A stretch of 64,000 bases of DNA from Bathymodiolus brooksi (Eukaryota > Mollusca > Bivalvia > Mytilida > Modiolidae), in assembly GCA_963680875.1 (NCBI GenBank), contig OY804577.1, positions 100,699,906 through 100,763,905 of the forward strand, in the 5' to 3' direction. Position 1 is the first letter of the stretch. Each line of letters begins with the position of its first letter. A model generated the notes under the pieces. That model did not search any database. It was given only the letters and a program-made list of their open reading frames with translations, and was not told the DNA's origin. The position numbers and the translations under genes are program-made. Shown here in pieces: positions 14,682 through 29,300 of this stretch.

Positions 14682-17600
14682 GACCATACTAGATAGCATG
14701 CTAACTAGTTACATCCATCTATGTAGCTTGTGTACAGTACACTTTTGGTTTGACCATACTAGAGGTAAGCATGCTAACTATTACACCATCTATGTAGCTC
14801 TGTTGGTACTGTACACTTTTGGTTTGACCATACTAGAGGTAAGCATGCTAACTATTACACCATCTATGTAGCTCTGTTGGTACTGTACACTTTTGGTTTG
14901 ACCATACTAGAGGCAAGCATGCTAACTATTACACCATCTATGTAGCTCTGTTGGTACTGTACACTTTTGGTTTGACCATACTAGAGGCAAGCATGCTAAC
15001 TATTACACCATCTATGTAGCTCTGTTGGTACTGTACACTTTTGGTTTGACCATACTAGAGGCAAGCATGCTAACTATTACACCATCTATGTAGCTCTGTT
15101 GGTACTGTACACTTTTGGTTTGACCATACTAGAGGTAAGCATGCTAACTATTACACCATCTATGTAGCTCTGTTGGTACTGTACACTTTTGGTTTGACCA
15201 TACTAGAGGTAAGCATGCTAACTATTACACCATCTATGTAGCTCTGTTGGTACTGTACACTTTTGGTTTGACCATACTAGAGGTAAGCATGCTAACTATT
15301 ACACCATCTATGTAGCTCTGTTGGTACTGTACACTTTTGGTTTGACCATACTAGAGGCAAGCATGCTAACTATTACACCATCTATGCAGCTCTGTTGGTA
15401 CTGTACACTTTTGGTTTGACCATACTAGAGGCATGCTAACTATTACACCATCTATGCAGCTCTGTTGGTACTGTACACTTTTGGTTTGACCATACTAGAA
15501 GCATGCTAACTATTACACCATCTATGTAGCTCTGTTGGTACTGTACACTTTTGGTTTGACCATACTAGAGGTAAGCATGCTAACTATTACACCATCTATG
15601 TAGCTCTGTTGGTACTGTACACTTTTGGTTTGACCATACTAGAGGTAAGCATGCTAACTATTACACCATCTATGTAGCTCTGTTGGTACTGTACACTTTT
15701 GGTTTGACCATACTAGAGGTAAGCATGCTAACTTTTACACCATCTATGTAGCTCTGTTGGTACTGTACACTTTTGGTTTGACCATACTAGAGGCAAGCAT
15801 GCTAACTATTACACCATCTATGTAGCTCTGTTGGTACTGTACACTTTTGGTTTGACCATACTAGAGGCAAGCATGCTAACTATTACACCATCTATGCAGC
15901 TCTGTTGGAACTGTACACTTTTGGTTTGACCATACTAGAGGCATGCTAACTATTACACCATCTATGCAGCTCTGTTGGTACTGTACACTTTTGGTTTGAC
16001 CATACTAGAAGCATGCTAACTATTACACCATCTATGTAGCTCTGTTGGTACTGTACACTTTTGGTTTGACCATACTAGAGGTAAGCATGCTAACTATTAC
16101 ACCATCTATGTAGCTCTGTTGGTACTGTACACTTTTGGTTTGACCATACTAGAGGTAAGCATGCTAACTATTACACCATCTATGTAGCTCTGTTGGTACT
16201 GTACACTTTTGGTTTGACCATACTAGAGGTAAGCATGCTAACTATTACACCATCTATGTAGCTCTGTTGGTACTGTACACTTTTGGTTTGACCATACTAG
16301 AGGCAAGCATGCTAACTATTACACCATCTATGCAGCTCTGTTGGTACTGTACACTTTTGGTTTGACCATACTAGAGGCATGCTAACTATTACACCATCTA
16401 TGCAGCTCTGTTGGTACTGTACACTTTTGGTTTGACCATACTAGAAGCATGGTAACTATTACACCATCTATGTAGCTCTGTTGGTACTGTACACTTTTGG
16501 TTTGACCATACTAGAGGTAAGCATGCTAACTATTACACCATCTATGTAGCTCTGTTGGTACTGTACACTTTTGGTTTGACCATACTAGAGGTAAGCATGC
16601 TAACTATTACACCATCTATGTAGCTCTGTTGGTACTGTACACTTTTGGTTTGACCATACTAGAGGTAAGCATGCTAACTTTTACACCATCTATGTAGCTC
16701 TGTTGGTACTGTACACTTTTGGTTTGACCATACTAGAGGTAAGCATGCTAACTATTACACCATCTATGTAGCTCTGTTGGTACTGTACACTTTTGGTTTG
16801 ACCATACTAGAGGCAAGCATGCTAACTATTACACCATCTATGTAGCTCTGTTGGTACTGTACACTTTTGGTTTGACCATACTAGAGGCAAGCATGCTAAC
16901 TATTACACCATCTATGTAGCTCTCTTGGTACTGTACACTTTTGGTTTGACCATACTAGAGGCAAGCATGCTAACTATTACACCATCTATGTAGCTCTGTT
17001 GGTACTGTACACTTTTGGTTTGACCATACTAGAGGTAAGCATGCTAACTATTACACGATCTATGTAGCTCTGTTGGTACTGTACACTTTTGGTTTGACCA
17101 TACTAGAGGCAAGCATGCTAACTATTACACCATCTATGTAGCTCTGTTGGTACTGTAAACTTTTGGTTTGACCATACTAGAGGCTAACTATTACACCATC
17201 TATGTAGCTCTGTTGGTACTGTACACTTTTGGTTTGACCATACTAGAGGTAAGCATGCTAACTATTACACCATCTATGTAGCTCTGTTGGTACTGTACAC
17301 TTTTGGTTTGACCATACTAGAGGCAATCATGCTAACTATTACACCATCTATGCAGCTCTGTTGGTACTGTACACTTTTGGTTTGACCATACTAGAGGCAA
17401 GCATGCTAACTATTACACCATCTATGTAGTTCTGTTGGTACTGTACACTTTTGGTTTGATCATACTATAGGCAAGCATGCTAACTATTACACCATCTATG
17501 TAGCTCTGTTGGTACTGCACACTTTTGGTTTGACCATACTAGAGGCATGCTAACTATTACACCATCTATGCAGCTCTGTTGGTACTGTACACTTTTGGTT

Positions 17601-20366
17601 TGACCATACTAGAGGCATGCTAACTATTACACCATCTATGCAGCTCTGTTGGTACTGTACACTTTTGGTTTGACCATACTAGAAGCATGCTAACCATTAC
17701 ACCATCTATGTAGCTCTGTTGGTACTGTACACTTTTGGTTTGACCATACTAGAGGTAAGCATGCTAACTATTACACCATCTATGTAGCTCTGTTGGTACT
17801 GTACACTTTTGGTTTGACCATACTAGAGGTAAGCATGCTAACTATTACACCATCTATGTAGCTCTGTTGGTACTGTACACTTTTGGTTTGACCATACTAG
17901 AGGTAAGCATGCTAACTATTACACCATCTATGTAGCTCTGTTGGTACTGTACACTTTTGGTTTGACCATACTAGAGGTAAGCATGCTAACTATTACACGA
18001 TCTATGTAGCTCTGTTGGTACTGTACACTTTTGGTTTGACCATACTAGAGGCAAGCATGCTAACTATTACACCATCTATGTAGCTCTGTTGGTACTGTAC
18101 ACTTTTGGTTTGACCATACTAGAGGCAAGCATGCTAACTATTACACCATCTATGTAGCTCTGTTGGTACTGTACACTTTTGGTTTGACCATACTAGAGGC
18201 AAGCATGCTAACTATTACACCATCTATGTAGCTCTGTTGGTACTGTACACTTTTGGTTTGACCATACTAGAGGTAAGCATGCTAACTATTACACCATCTA
18301 TGTAGCTCTGTTGGTACTGTACACTTTTGGTTTGACCATACTAGAGGTAAGCATGCTAACTATTACACCATCTATGTAGCTCTGTTGGTACTGTACACTT
18401 TTGGTTTGACCATACTAGAGGTAAGCATGCTAACTATTACACCATCTATGTAGCTCTGTTGGTACTGTACACTTTTGGTTTGACCATACTAGAGGTAAGC
18501 ATGCTAACTATTACACCATCTATGCAGCTCTGTTGGTACTGTACACTTTTGGTTTGACCATACTAGAGGCATGCTAACTATTACACCATCTATGCAGCTC
18601 TGTTGGTACTGTACACTTTTGGTTTGACCATACTAGAAGCATGCTAACTATTACACCATCTATGTAGCTCTGTTGGTACTGTACACTTTTGGTTTGACCA
18701 TACTAGAGGTAAGCATGCTAACTATTACACCATCTATGTAGCTCTGTTGGTACTGTACACTTTTGGTTTGACCATACTAGAGGTAAGCATGCTAACTATT
18801 ACACCATCTATGTAGCTCTGTTGGTACTGTACACTTTTGGTTTGACCATACTAGAGGTAAGCATGCTAACTATTACACCATCTATGTAGCTCTGTTGGTA
18901 CTGTACACTTTTGGTTTGACCATACTAGAGGTAAGCATGCTAACTATTACACCATCTATGTAGCTCTGTTGGTACTGTACACTTTTGGTTTGACCATACT
19001 AGAGGCAAGCATGCTAACTATTACACCATCTATGTAGCTCTGTTGGTACTGTACACTTTTGGTTTGACCATACTAGAGGCAAGCATGCTAACTATTACAC
19101 CATCTATGTAGCTCTGTTGGTACTGTACACTTTTGGTTTGACCATACTAGAGGCAAGCATGCTAACTATTACACCATCTATGTAGCTCTGTTGGTACTGT
19201 ACACTTTTGGTTTGACCATACTAGAGGTAAGCATGCTAACTATTACACGATCTATGTAGCTCTGTTGGTACTGTACACTTTTGGTTTGACCATACTAGAG
19301 GCAAGCATGCTAACTATTACACCATCTATGTAGCTCTGTTGGTACTGTACACTTTTGGTTTGACCATACTAGAGGCTAACTATTACACCATCTATGTAGC
19401 TCTGTTGGTACTGTACACTTTTGGTTTGACCATACTAGAGGCTAACTATTACACCATCTATGTAGCTCTGTTGGTACTGTACACTTTTGGTTTGACCATA
19501 CTAGAGGTAAGCATGCTAACTATTACACCATCTATGTAGCTCTGTTGGTACTGTACACTTTTGGTTTGACCATACTAGAGGCAATCATGCTAACTATTAC
19601 ACCATCTATGTAGCTCTGTTGGTACTGTACACTTTTGGTTTGACCATACTAGAGGCAAGCATGCTAACTATTACACCATCTATGTAGCTCTGTTGGTACT
19701 GTACACTTTTGGTTTGATCATACTATAGGCAAGCATGCTAACTATTACACCATCTATGTAGCTCTGTTGGTACTGTACACTTTTGGTTTGACCATACTAG
19801 AGGGTAAGCATGCTAACTATTACACCATCTATGCAGCTCTGTTGGTACTGTACACTTTTGGTTTGACCATACTAGAGGCATGCTAACTATTACACCATCT
19901 ATGCAGCTCTGTTGGTACTGTACACTTTTGGTTTGACCATACTAGAAGCATGCTAACTATTACACCATCTATGTAGCTCTGTTGGTACTGTACACTTTTG
20001 GTTTGACCATACTAGAGGTAAGCATGCTAACTATTACACCATCTATGTAGCTCTGTTGGTACTGTACACTTTTGGTTTGACCATACTAGAGGTAAGCATG
20101 CTAACTATTACACCATCTATGTAGCTCTGTTGGTACTGTACACTTTTGGTTTGACCATACTAGAGGTAAGCATGCTAACTATTACACCATCTATGTAGCT
20201 CTGTTGGTACTGTACACTTTTGGTTTGACCATACTAGAGGTAAGCATGCTAACTATTACACGATCTATGTAGCTCTGTTGGTACTGTACACTTTTGGTTT
20301 GACCATACTAGAGGCAAGCATGCTAACTATTACACCATCTATGTAGCTCTGTTGGTACTGTACACT
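9050..20366. repeat. Large near-perfect palindrome inside the satellite
   Basis: Positions that add up to 29411 are complementary. Private mutations match in pairs: 13502/15909, 13677/15734, 12959/16452, 12487/16924, 12253/17158, 11981/17430, 11893/17518, 11716/17695, 11412/17999, 10162/19249 and 9693/19718. A 5-bp insertion in the right arm near 19803 shifts the sum to 29416, and 9154/20262 still match. Outside about 9050 and 20366 the order of monomer variants no longer mirrors. Differences between arms are few (seen at 13630, 10915/18496, 10539/18872, 9800/19611). So this is an inverted duplication of about 5.6 kb, not just two arrays facing each other. Confidence 0.93.
14682..14729 (+). 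repeat. Degenerate monomer at the inversion point of the satellite
   Basis: About 48 bp that separate the two oppositely oriented arms. It resembles a right-arm monomer (CCATACTAGA, TAGCATGCTAACTA, CATCTATGTAGCT are recognisable) but has several changes found nowhere else in the array: AGATAGCATG for AGAGGTAAGCATG, CTAGTTACATCC for CTATTACACC, and GCTTGTGTAC for GCTCTGTTGGTAC. It acts as the loop of the palindrome, whose symmetry axis lies between 14705 and 14706. It is the only strongly diverged unit in 34.7 kb. Confidence 0.9.
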
Positions 20367-23300
20367 TTTGGTTTGACCATACTAGAGGTAAGCATGCTAA
20401 CTATTACACCATCTATGTAGCTCTGTTGGTACTGTACACTTTTGGTTTGACCATACTAGAGGTAAGCATGCTAACTATTACACCATCTATGTAGCTCTGT
20501 TGGTACTGTACACTTTTGGTTTGACCATACTAGAGGCAAGCATGCTAACTATTACACCATCTATGTAGCTCTGTTGGTACTGTACACTTTTGGTTTGACC
20601 ATACTAGAGGCAAGCATGCTAACTATTACACCATCTATGTAGCTCTGTTGGTACTGTACACTTTTGGTTTGACCATACTAGAGGCAAGCATGCTAACTAT
20701 TACACCATCTATGTAGCTCTGTTGGTACTGTACACTTTTGGTTTGACCATACTAGAGGTAAGCATGCTAACTATTACACGATCTATGTAGCTCTGTTGGT
20801 ACTGTACACTTTTGGTTTGACCATACTAGAGGCAAGCATGCTAACTATTACACCATCTATGTAGCTCTGTTGGTACTGTACACTTTTGGTTTGACCATAC
20901 TAGAGGCTAACTATTACACCATCTATGTAGCTCTGTTGGTACTGTACACTTTTGGTTTGACCATACTAGAGGCTAACTATTACACCATCTATGTAGCTCT
21001 GTTGGTACTGTACACTTTTGGTTTGACCATACTAGAGGTAAGCATGCTAACTATTACACCATCTATGTAGCTCTGTTGGTACTGTACACTTTTGGTTTGA
21101 CCATACTAGAGGCAATCATGCTAACTATTACACCATCTATGCAGCTCTGTTGGTACTGTACACTTTTGGTTTGACCATACTAGAGGCAAGCATGCTAACT
21201 ATTACACCATCTATGTAGCTCTGTTGGTACTGTACACTTTTGGTTTGATCATACTATAGGCAAGCATGCTAACTATTACACCATCTATGTAGCTCTGTTG
21301 GTACTGTACACTTTTGGTTTGACCATACTAGAGGCATGCTAACTATTACACCATCTATGCAGCTCTGTTGGTACTGTACACTTTTGGTTTGACCATACTA
21401 GAGGCATGCTAACTATTACACCATCTATGCAGCTCTGTTGGTACTGTACACTTTTGGTTTGACCATACTAGAAGCATGCTAACTATTACACCATCTATGT
21501 AGCTCTGTTGGTACTGTACACTTTTGGTTTGACCATACTAGAGGTAAGCATGCTAACTATTACACCATCTATGTAGCTCTGTTGGTACTGTACACTTTTG
21601 GTTTGACCATACTAGAGGTAAGCATGCTAACTATTACACCATCTATGTAGCTCTGTTGGTACTGTACACTTTTGGTTTGACCATACTAGAGGTAAGCATG
21701 CTAACTATTACACCATCTATGTAGCTCTGTTGGTACTGTACACTTTTGGTTTGACCATACTAGAGGTAAGCATGCTAACTATTACACCATCTATGTAGCT
21801 CTGTTGGTACTGTACACGTTTGGTTTGACCATACTAGAGGCAAGCATGCTAACTATTACACCATCTATGTAGCTCTGTTGGTACTGTACACTTTTGGTTT
21901 GACCATACTAGAGGCAAGCATGCTAACTATTACACCATCTATGTAGCTCTGTTGGTACTGTACACTTTTGGTTTGACCATACTAGAGGCAAGCATGCTAA
22001 CTATTACACCATCTATGTAGCTCTGTTGGTACTGTACACTTTTGGTTTGACCATACTAGAGGTAAGCATGCTAACTATTACACGATCTATGTAGCTCTGT
22101 TGGTACTGTACACTTTTGGTTTGACCATACTAGAGGCAAGCATGCTAACTATTACACCATCTATGTAGCTCTGTTGGTACTGTACACTTTTGGTTTGACC
22201 ATACTAGAGGCTAACTATTACACCATCTATGTAGCTCTGTTGGTACTGTACACTTTTGGTTTGACCATACTAGAGGCTAACTATTACACCATCTATGTAG
22301 CTCTGTTGGTACTGTACACTTTTGGTTTGACCATACTAGAGGTAAGCATGCTAACTATTACACCATCTATGTAGCTCTGTTGGTACTGTACACTTTTGGT
22401 TTGACCATACTAGAGGCAATCATGCTAACTATTACACCATCTATGCAGCTCTGTTGGTACTGTACACTTTTGGTTTGACCATACTAGAGGCAAGCATGCT
22501 AACTATTACACCATCTATGTAGCTCTGTTGGTACTGTACACTTTTGGTTTGATCATACTATAGGCAAGCATGCTAACTATTACACCATCTATGTAGCTCT
22601 GTTGGTACTGTACACTTTTGGTTTGACCATACAAGAGGTAAGCATGCTAACTATTACACCATCTATGTAGCTCTGTTGGTACTGTACACTTTTGGTTTGA
22701 CCATACTAGAGGCAAGCATGCTAACTATTACACCATCTATGCAGCTCTGTTGGTACTGTACACTTTTGGTTTGACCATACTAGAGGTAAGCATGCTAACT
22801 ATTACACCATCTATGTAGCTCTGTTGGTACTGTACACTTTTGGTTTGACCATACTAGAGGTAAGCATGCTAACTATTACACCATCTATGTAGCTCTGTTG
22901 GTACTGTACACTTTTGGTTTGACCATACTAGAGGCAAGCATGCTAACTATTACACCATCTATGCAGCTCTGTTGGTACTGTACACTTTTGGTTTGACCAT
23001 ACTAGAGGCATGCTAACTATTACACCATCTATGCAGCTCTGTTGGTACTGTACACTTTTGGTTTGACCATACTAGAAGCATGCTAACTATTACACCATCT
23101 ATGTAGCTCTGTTGGTACTGTACACTTTTGGTTTGACCATACTAGAGGTAAGCATGCTAACTATTACACCATCTATGTAGCTCTGTTGGTACTGTACACT
23201 TTTGGTTTGACCATACTAGAGGTAAGCATGCTAACTATTACACCATCTATGTAGCTCTGTTGGTACTGTACACTTTTGGTTTGACCATACTAGAGGTAAG

Positions 23301-26300
23301 CATGCTAACTTTTACACCATCTATGTAGCTCTGTTGGTACTGTACACTTTTGGTTTGACCATACTAGAGGTAAGCATGCTAACTATTACACCATCTATGT
23401 AGCTCTGTTGGTACTGTACACTTTTGGTTTGACCATACTAGAGGCAAGCATGCTAACTATTACACCATCTATGTAGCTCTGTTGGTACTGTACACTTTTG
23501 GTTTGACCATACTAGAGGCAAGCATGCTAACTATTACACCATCTATGTAGCTCTGTTGGTACTGTACACTTTTGGTTTGACCATACTAGAGGCAAGCATG
23601 CTAACTATTACACCATCTATGTAGCTCTGTTGGTACTGTACACTTTTGGTTTGACCATACTAGAGGTAAGCATGCTAACTATTACACGATCTATGTAGCT
23701 CTGTTGGTACTGTACACTTTTGGTTTGACCATACTAGAGGCAAGCATGCTAACTATTACACCATCTATGTAGCTCTGTTGGTACTGTACACTTTTGGTTT
23801 GACCATACTAGAGGCTAACTATTACACCATCTATGTAGCTCTGTTGGTACTGTACACTTTTGGTTTGACCATACTAGAGGCTAACTATTACACCATCTAT
23901 GTAGCTCTGTTGGTACTGTACACTTTTGGTTTGACCATACTAGAGGTAAGCATGCTAACTATTACACCATCTATGTAGCTCTGTTGGTACTGTACACTTT
24001 TGGTTTGACCATACTAGAGGCAATCATGCTAACTATTACACCATCTATGCAGCTCTGTTGGTACTGTACACTTTTGGTTTGACCATACTAGAGGCAAGCA
24101 TGCTAACTATTACACCATCTATGTAGCTCTGTTGGTACTGTACACTTTTGGTTTGATCATACTATAGGCAAGCATGCTAACTATTACACCATCTATGTAG
24201 CTCTGTTGGTACTGTACACTTTTGGTTTGACCATACTAGAGGCATGCTAACTATTACACCATCTATGCAGCTCTGTTGGTACTGTACACTTTTGGTTTGA
24301 CCATACTAGAGGCATGCTAACTATTACACCATCTATGCAGCTCTGTTGGTACTGTACACTTTTGGTTTGACCATACTAGAAGCATGCTAACTATTACACC
24401 ATCTATGTAGCTCTGTTGGTACTGTACACTTTTGGTTTGACCATACTAGAGGTAAGCATGCTAACTATTACACCATCTATGTAGCTCTGTTGGTACTGTA
24501 CACTTTTGGTTTGACCATACTAGAGGTAAGCATGCTAACTATTACACCATCTATGTAGCTCTGTTGGTACTGTACACTTTTGGTTTGACCATACTAGAGG
24601 TAAGCATGCTAACTATTACACCATCTATGTAGCTCTGTTGGTACTGTACACTTTTGGTTTGACCATACTAGAGGTAAGCATGCTAACTATTACACCATCT
24701 ATGTAGCTCTGTTGGTACTGTACACGTTTGGTTTGACCATACTAGAGGCAAGCATGCTAACTATTACACCATCTATGTAGCTCTGTTGGTACTGTACACT
24801 TTTGGTTTGACCATACTAGAGGCAAGCATGCTAACTATTACACCATCTATGTAGCTCTGTTGGTACTGTACACTTTTGGTTTGACCATACTAGAGGCAAG
24901 CATGCTAACTATTACACCATCTATGTAGCTCTGTTGGTACTGTACACTTTTGGTTTGACCATACTAGAGGTAAGCATGCTAACTATTACACGATCTATGT
25001 AGCTCTGTTGGTACTGTACACTTTTGGTTTGACCATACTAGAGGCAAGCATGCTAACTATTACACCATCTATGTAGCTCTGTTGGTACTGTACACTTTTG
25101 GTTTGACCATACTAGAGGCTAACTATTACACCATCTATGTAGCTCTGTTGGTACTGTACACTTTTGGTTTGACCATACTAGAGGCTAACTATTACACCAT
25201 CTATGTAGCTCTGTTGGTACTGTACACTTTTGGTTTGACCATACTAGAGGTAAGCATGCTAACTATTACACCATCTATGTAGCTCTGTTGGTACTGTACA
25301 CTTTTGGTTTGACCATACTAGAGGCAATCATGCTAACTATTACACCATCTATGCAGCTCTGTTGGTACTGTACACTTTTGGTTTGACCATACTAGAGGCA
25401 AGCATGCTAACTATTACACCATCTATGTAGCTCTGTTGGTACTGTACACTTTTGGTTTGATCATACTATAGGCAAGCATGCTAACTATTACACCATCTAT
25501 GTAGCTCTGTTGGTACTGTACACTTTTGGTTTGACCATACAAGAGGTAAGCATGCTAACTATTACACCATCTATGTAGCTCTGTTGGTACTGTACACTTT
25601 TGGTTTGACCATACTAGAGGCAAGCATGCTAACTATTACACCATCTATGCAGCTCTGTTGGTACTGTACACTTTTGGTTTGACCATACTAGAGGTAAGCA
25701 TGCTAACTATTACACCATCTATGTAGCTCTGTTGGTACTGTACACTTTTGGTTTGACCATACTAGAGGTAAGCATGCTAACTATTACACCATCTAGGTAG
25801 CTCTGTTGGTACTGTACACTTTTTGTTTGACCATACTAGAGGTAAGCATGCTAACTATTACACCATCTATGTAGCTCTGTTGGTACTGTACACTTTTGGT
25901 TTGACCATACTAGAGGCTAACTATTACACCATCTATGCAGCTCTGTTGGTACTGTACACTTTTGGTTTGACCATACTAGAGGCTAACTATTACACCATCT
26001 ATGCAGCTCTGTTGGTACTGTACACTTTTGGTTTGACCATACTAGAGGCATGCTAACTATTACACCATCTATGCAGCTCTGTTGGTACTGTACACTTTTG
26101 GTTTGACCATACTAGAGGCATGCTAACTATTACACCATCTATGTAGCTCTGTTGGTACTGTACACTTTTGGTTTGACCATACTAGAGGTAAGCACGCTAA
26201 CTATTACACCATCTATGTAGCTCTGTTGGTACTGTACACTTTTGGTTTGACCATACTAGAGGTAAGCATGCTAACTATTACACCATCTATGTAGCTCTGT

Positions 26301-29300
26301 TGGTACTGTACACTTTTGGTTTGACCATACTAGAGGCATGCTAACTATTACACCATCTATGTAGCTCTGTTGGTACTGTACACTTTTGGTTTGACCATAC
26401 TAGAGGTAAGCATGCTAACTATTACACCATCTATGTAGCTCTGTTGGTACTGTACACTTTTGGTTTGACCATACTAGAGGTAAGCATGCTAACTATTACA
26501 CCATCTATGTAGCTCTGTTGGTACTGTACACTTTTGGTTTGACCATACTAGAGACAAGCATGCTAACTATTACACCATCTATGTAGCTCTGTTGGTACTG
26601 TACACTTTTGGTTTGACCATACTAGAGGCAAGCATGCTAACTATTACACCATCTATGTAGCTCTGTTGGTACTGTACACTTTTGGTTTGACCATACTAGA
26701 GGCAAGCATGCTAACTATTACACCATCTATGTAGCTCTGTTGGTACTGTACACTTTTGGTTTGGCCATACTAGAGGCAAGCATGCTAACTATTACACCAT
26801 CTATGTAGCTCTGTTGGTACTGTACACTTTTGTTTTGACCATACTAGAGGCATGCTAACTATTACACCATCTATGTAGCTCTGTTGGTACTGTACACTTT
26901 TGGTTTGACCATACTAGAGGCAAGCATGCTAACTATTACACCATCTATGCAGCTCTGTTGGTACTGTACACTTTTGGTTTGACCATACTAGAGGCATGCT
27001 AACTATTACACCATCTATGTAGCTCTGTTGGTACTGTACACTTTTGGTTTGACCATACTAGAGGTAAGCATGCTAACTATTACACCATCTATGTAGCTCT
27101 GTTGGTACTGTACACTTTTGGTTTGACCATACTAGAGGTAAGCATGCTAACTATTACACCATCTATGTAGCTCTGTTGGTACTGTACACTTTTGGTTTGA
27201 CCATACTAGAGGCAAGCATGCTAACTATTACACCATCTATGTAGCTCTGTTGGTACTGTACACTTTTGGTTTGACCATACTAGAGGCAAGCATGCTAACT
27301 ATTACACCATCTATGTAGCTCTGTTGGTACTGTACACTTTTGGTTTGACCATACTAGAGGCAAGCATGCTAACTATTACACCATCTATGTAGCTCTGTTG
27401 GTACTGTACACTTTTGGTTTGACCATACTAGAGGTAAGCATGCTAACTATTACACGATCTATGTAGCTCTGTTGGTACTGTACACTTTTGGTTTGACCAT
27501 ACTAGAGGCAAGCATGCTAACTATTACACCATCTATGTAGCTCTGTTGGTACTGTACACTTTTGGTTTGACCATACTAGAGGCTAACTATTACACCATCT
27601 ATGTAGCTCTGTTGGTACTGTACACTTTTGGTTTGACCATACTAGAGGCTAACTATTACACCATCTATGTAGCTCTGTTGGTACTGTACACTTTTGGTTT
27701 GACCATACTAGAGGTAAGCATGCTAACTATTACACCATCTATGTAGCTCTGTTGGTACTGTACACTTTTGGTTTGACCATACTAGAGGCAATCATGCTAA
27801 CTATTACACCATCTATGCAGCTCTGTTGGTACTGTACACTTTTGGTTTGACCATACTAGAGGCAAGCATGCTAACTATTACACCATCTATGTAGCTCTGT
27901 TGGTACTGTACACTTTTGGTTTGATCATACTATAGGCAAGCATGCTAACTATTACACCATCTATGTAGCTCTGTTGGTACTGTACACTTTTGGTTTGACC
28001 ATACAAGAGGTAAGCATGCTAACTATTACACCATCTATGTAGCTCTGTTGGTACTGTACACTTTTGGTTTGACCATACTAGAGGCAAGCATGCTAACTAT
28101 TACACCATCTATGCAGCTCTGTTGGTACTGTACACTTTTGGTTTGACCATACTAGAGGTAAGCATGCTAACTATTACACCATCTATGTAGCTCTGTTGGT
28201 ACTGTACACTTTTGGTTTGACCATACTAGAGGTAAGCATGCTAACTATTACACCATCTAGGTAGCTCTGTTGGTACTGTACACTTTTGGTTTGACCATAC
28301 TAGAGGTAAGCATGCTAACTATTACACCATCTATGTAGCTCTGTTGGTACTGTACACTTTTGGTTTGACCATACTAGAGGCTAACTATTACACCATCTAT
28401 GCAGCTCTGTTGGTACTGTACACTTTTGGTTTGACCATACTAGAGGCTAACTATTACACCATCTATGCAGCTCTGTTGGTACTGTACACTTTTGGTTTGA
28501 CCATACTAGAGGCATGCTAACTATTACACCATCTATGCAGCTCTGTTGGTACTGTACACTTTTGGTTTGACCATACTAGAGGCATGCTAACTATTACACC
28601 ATCTATGTAGCTCTGTTGGTACTGTACACTTTTGGTTTGACCATACTAGAGGTAAGCACGCTAACTATTACACCATCTATGTAGCTCTGTTGGTACTGTA
28701 CACTTTTGGTTTGACCATACTAGAGGTAAGCATGCTAACTATTACACCATCTATGTAGCTCTGTTGGTACTGTACACTTTTGGTTTGACCATACTAGAGG
28801 CATGCTAACTATTACACCATCTATGTAGCTCTGTTGGTACTGTACACTTTTGGTTTGACCATACTAGAGGCAAGCATGCTAACTATTACACCATCTATGT
28901 AGCTCTGTTGGTACTGTACACTTTTGGTTTGACCATACTAGAGGCAAGCATGCTAACTATTACACCATCTATGTAGCTCTGTTGGTACTGTACACTTTTG
29001 GTTTGGCCATACTAGAGGCAAGCATGCTAACTATTACACCATCTATGTAGCTCTGCTGGTACTGTACACTTTTGTTTTGACCATACTAGAGGCATGCTAA
29101 CTATTACACCATCTATGTAGCTCTGTTGGTACTGTACACTTTTGGTTTGACCATACTAGAGGCAAGCATGCTAACTATTACACCATCTATGCAGCTCTGT
29201 TGGTACTGTACACTTTTGGTTTGACCATACTAGAGGCATGCTAACTATTACACCATCTATGTAGCTCTGTTGGTACTGTACACTTTTGGTTTGACCATAC

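Noticed and set aside
14682..14729. Palindrome as a pure read fold-back artefact
   Set aside because: Not fully excluded, but arm-specific substitutions, a 5-bp indel and a diverged central unit are not expected from a simple missed-adapter read. Kept as a finding with that caveat.
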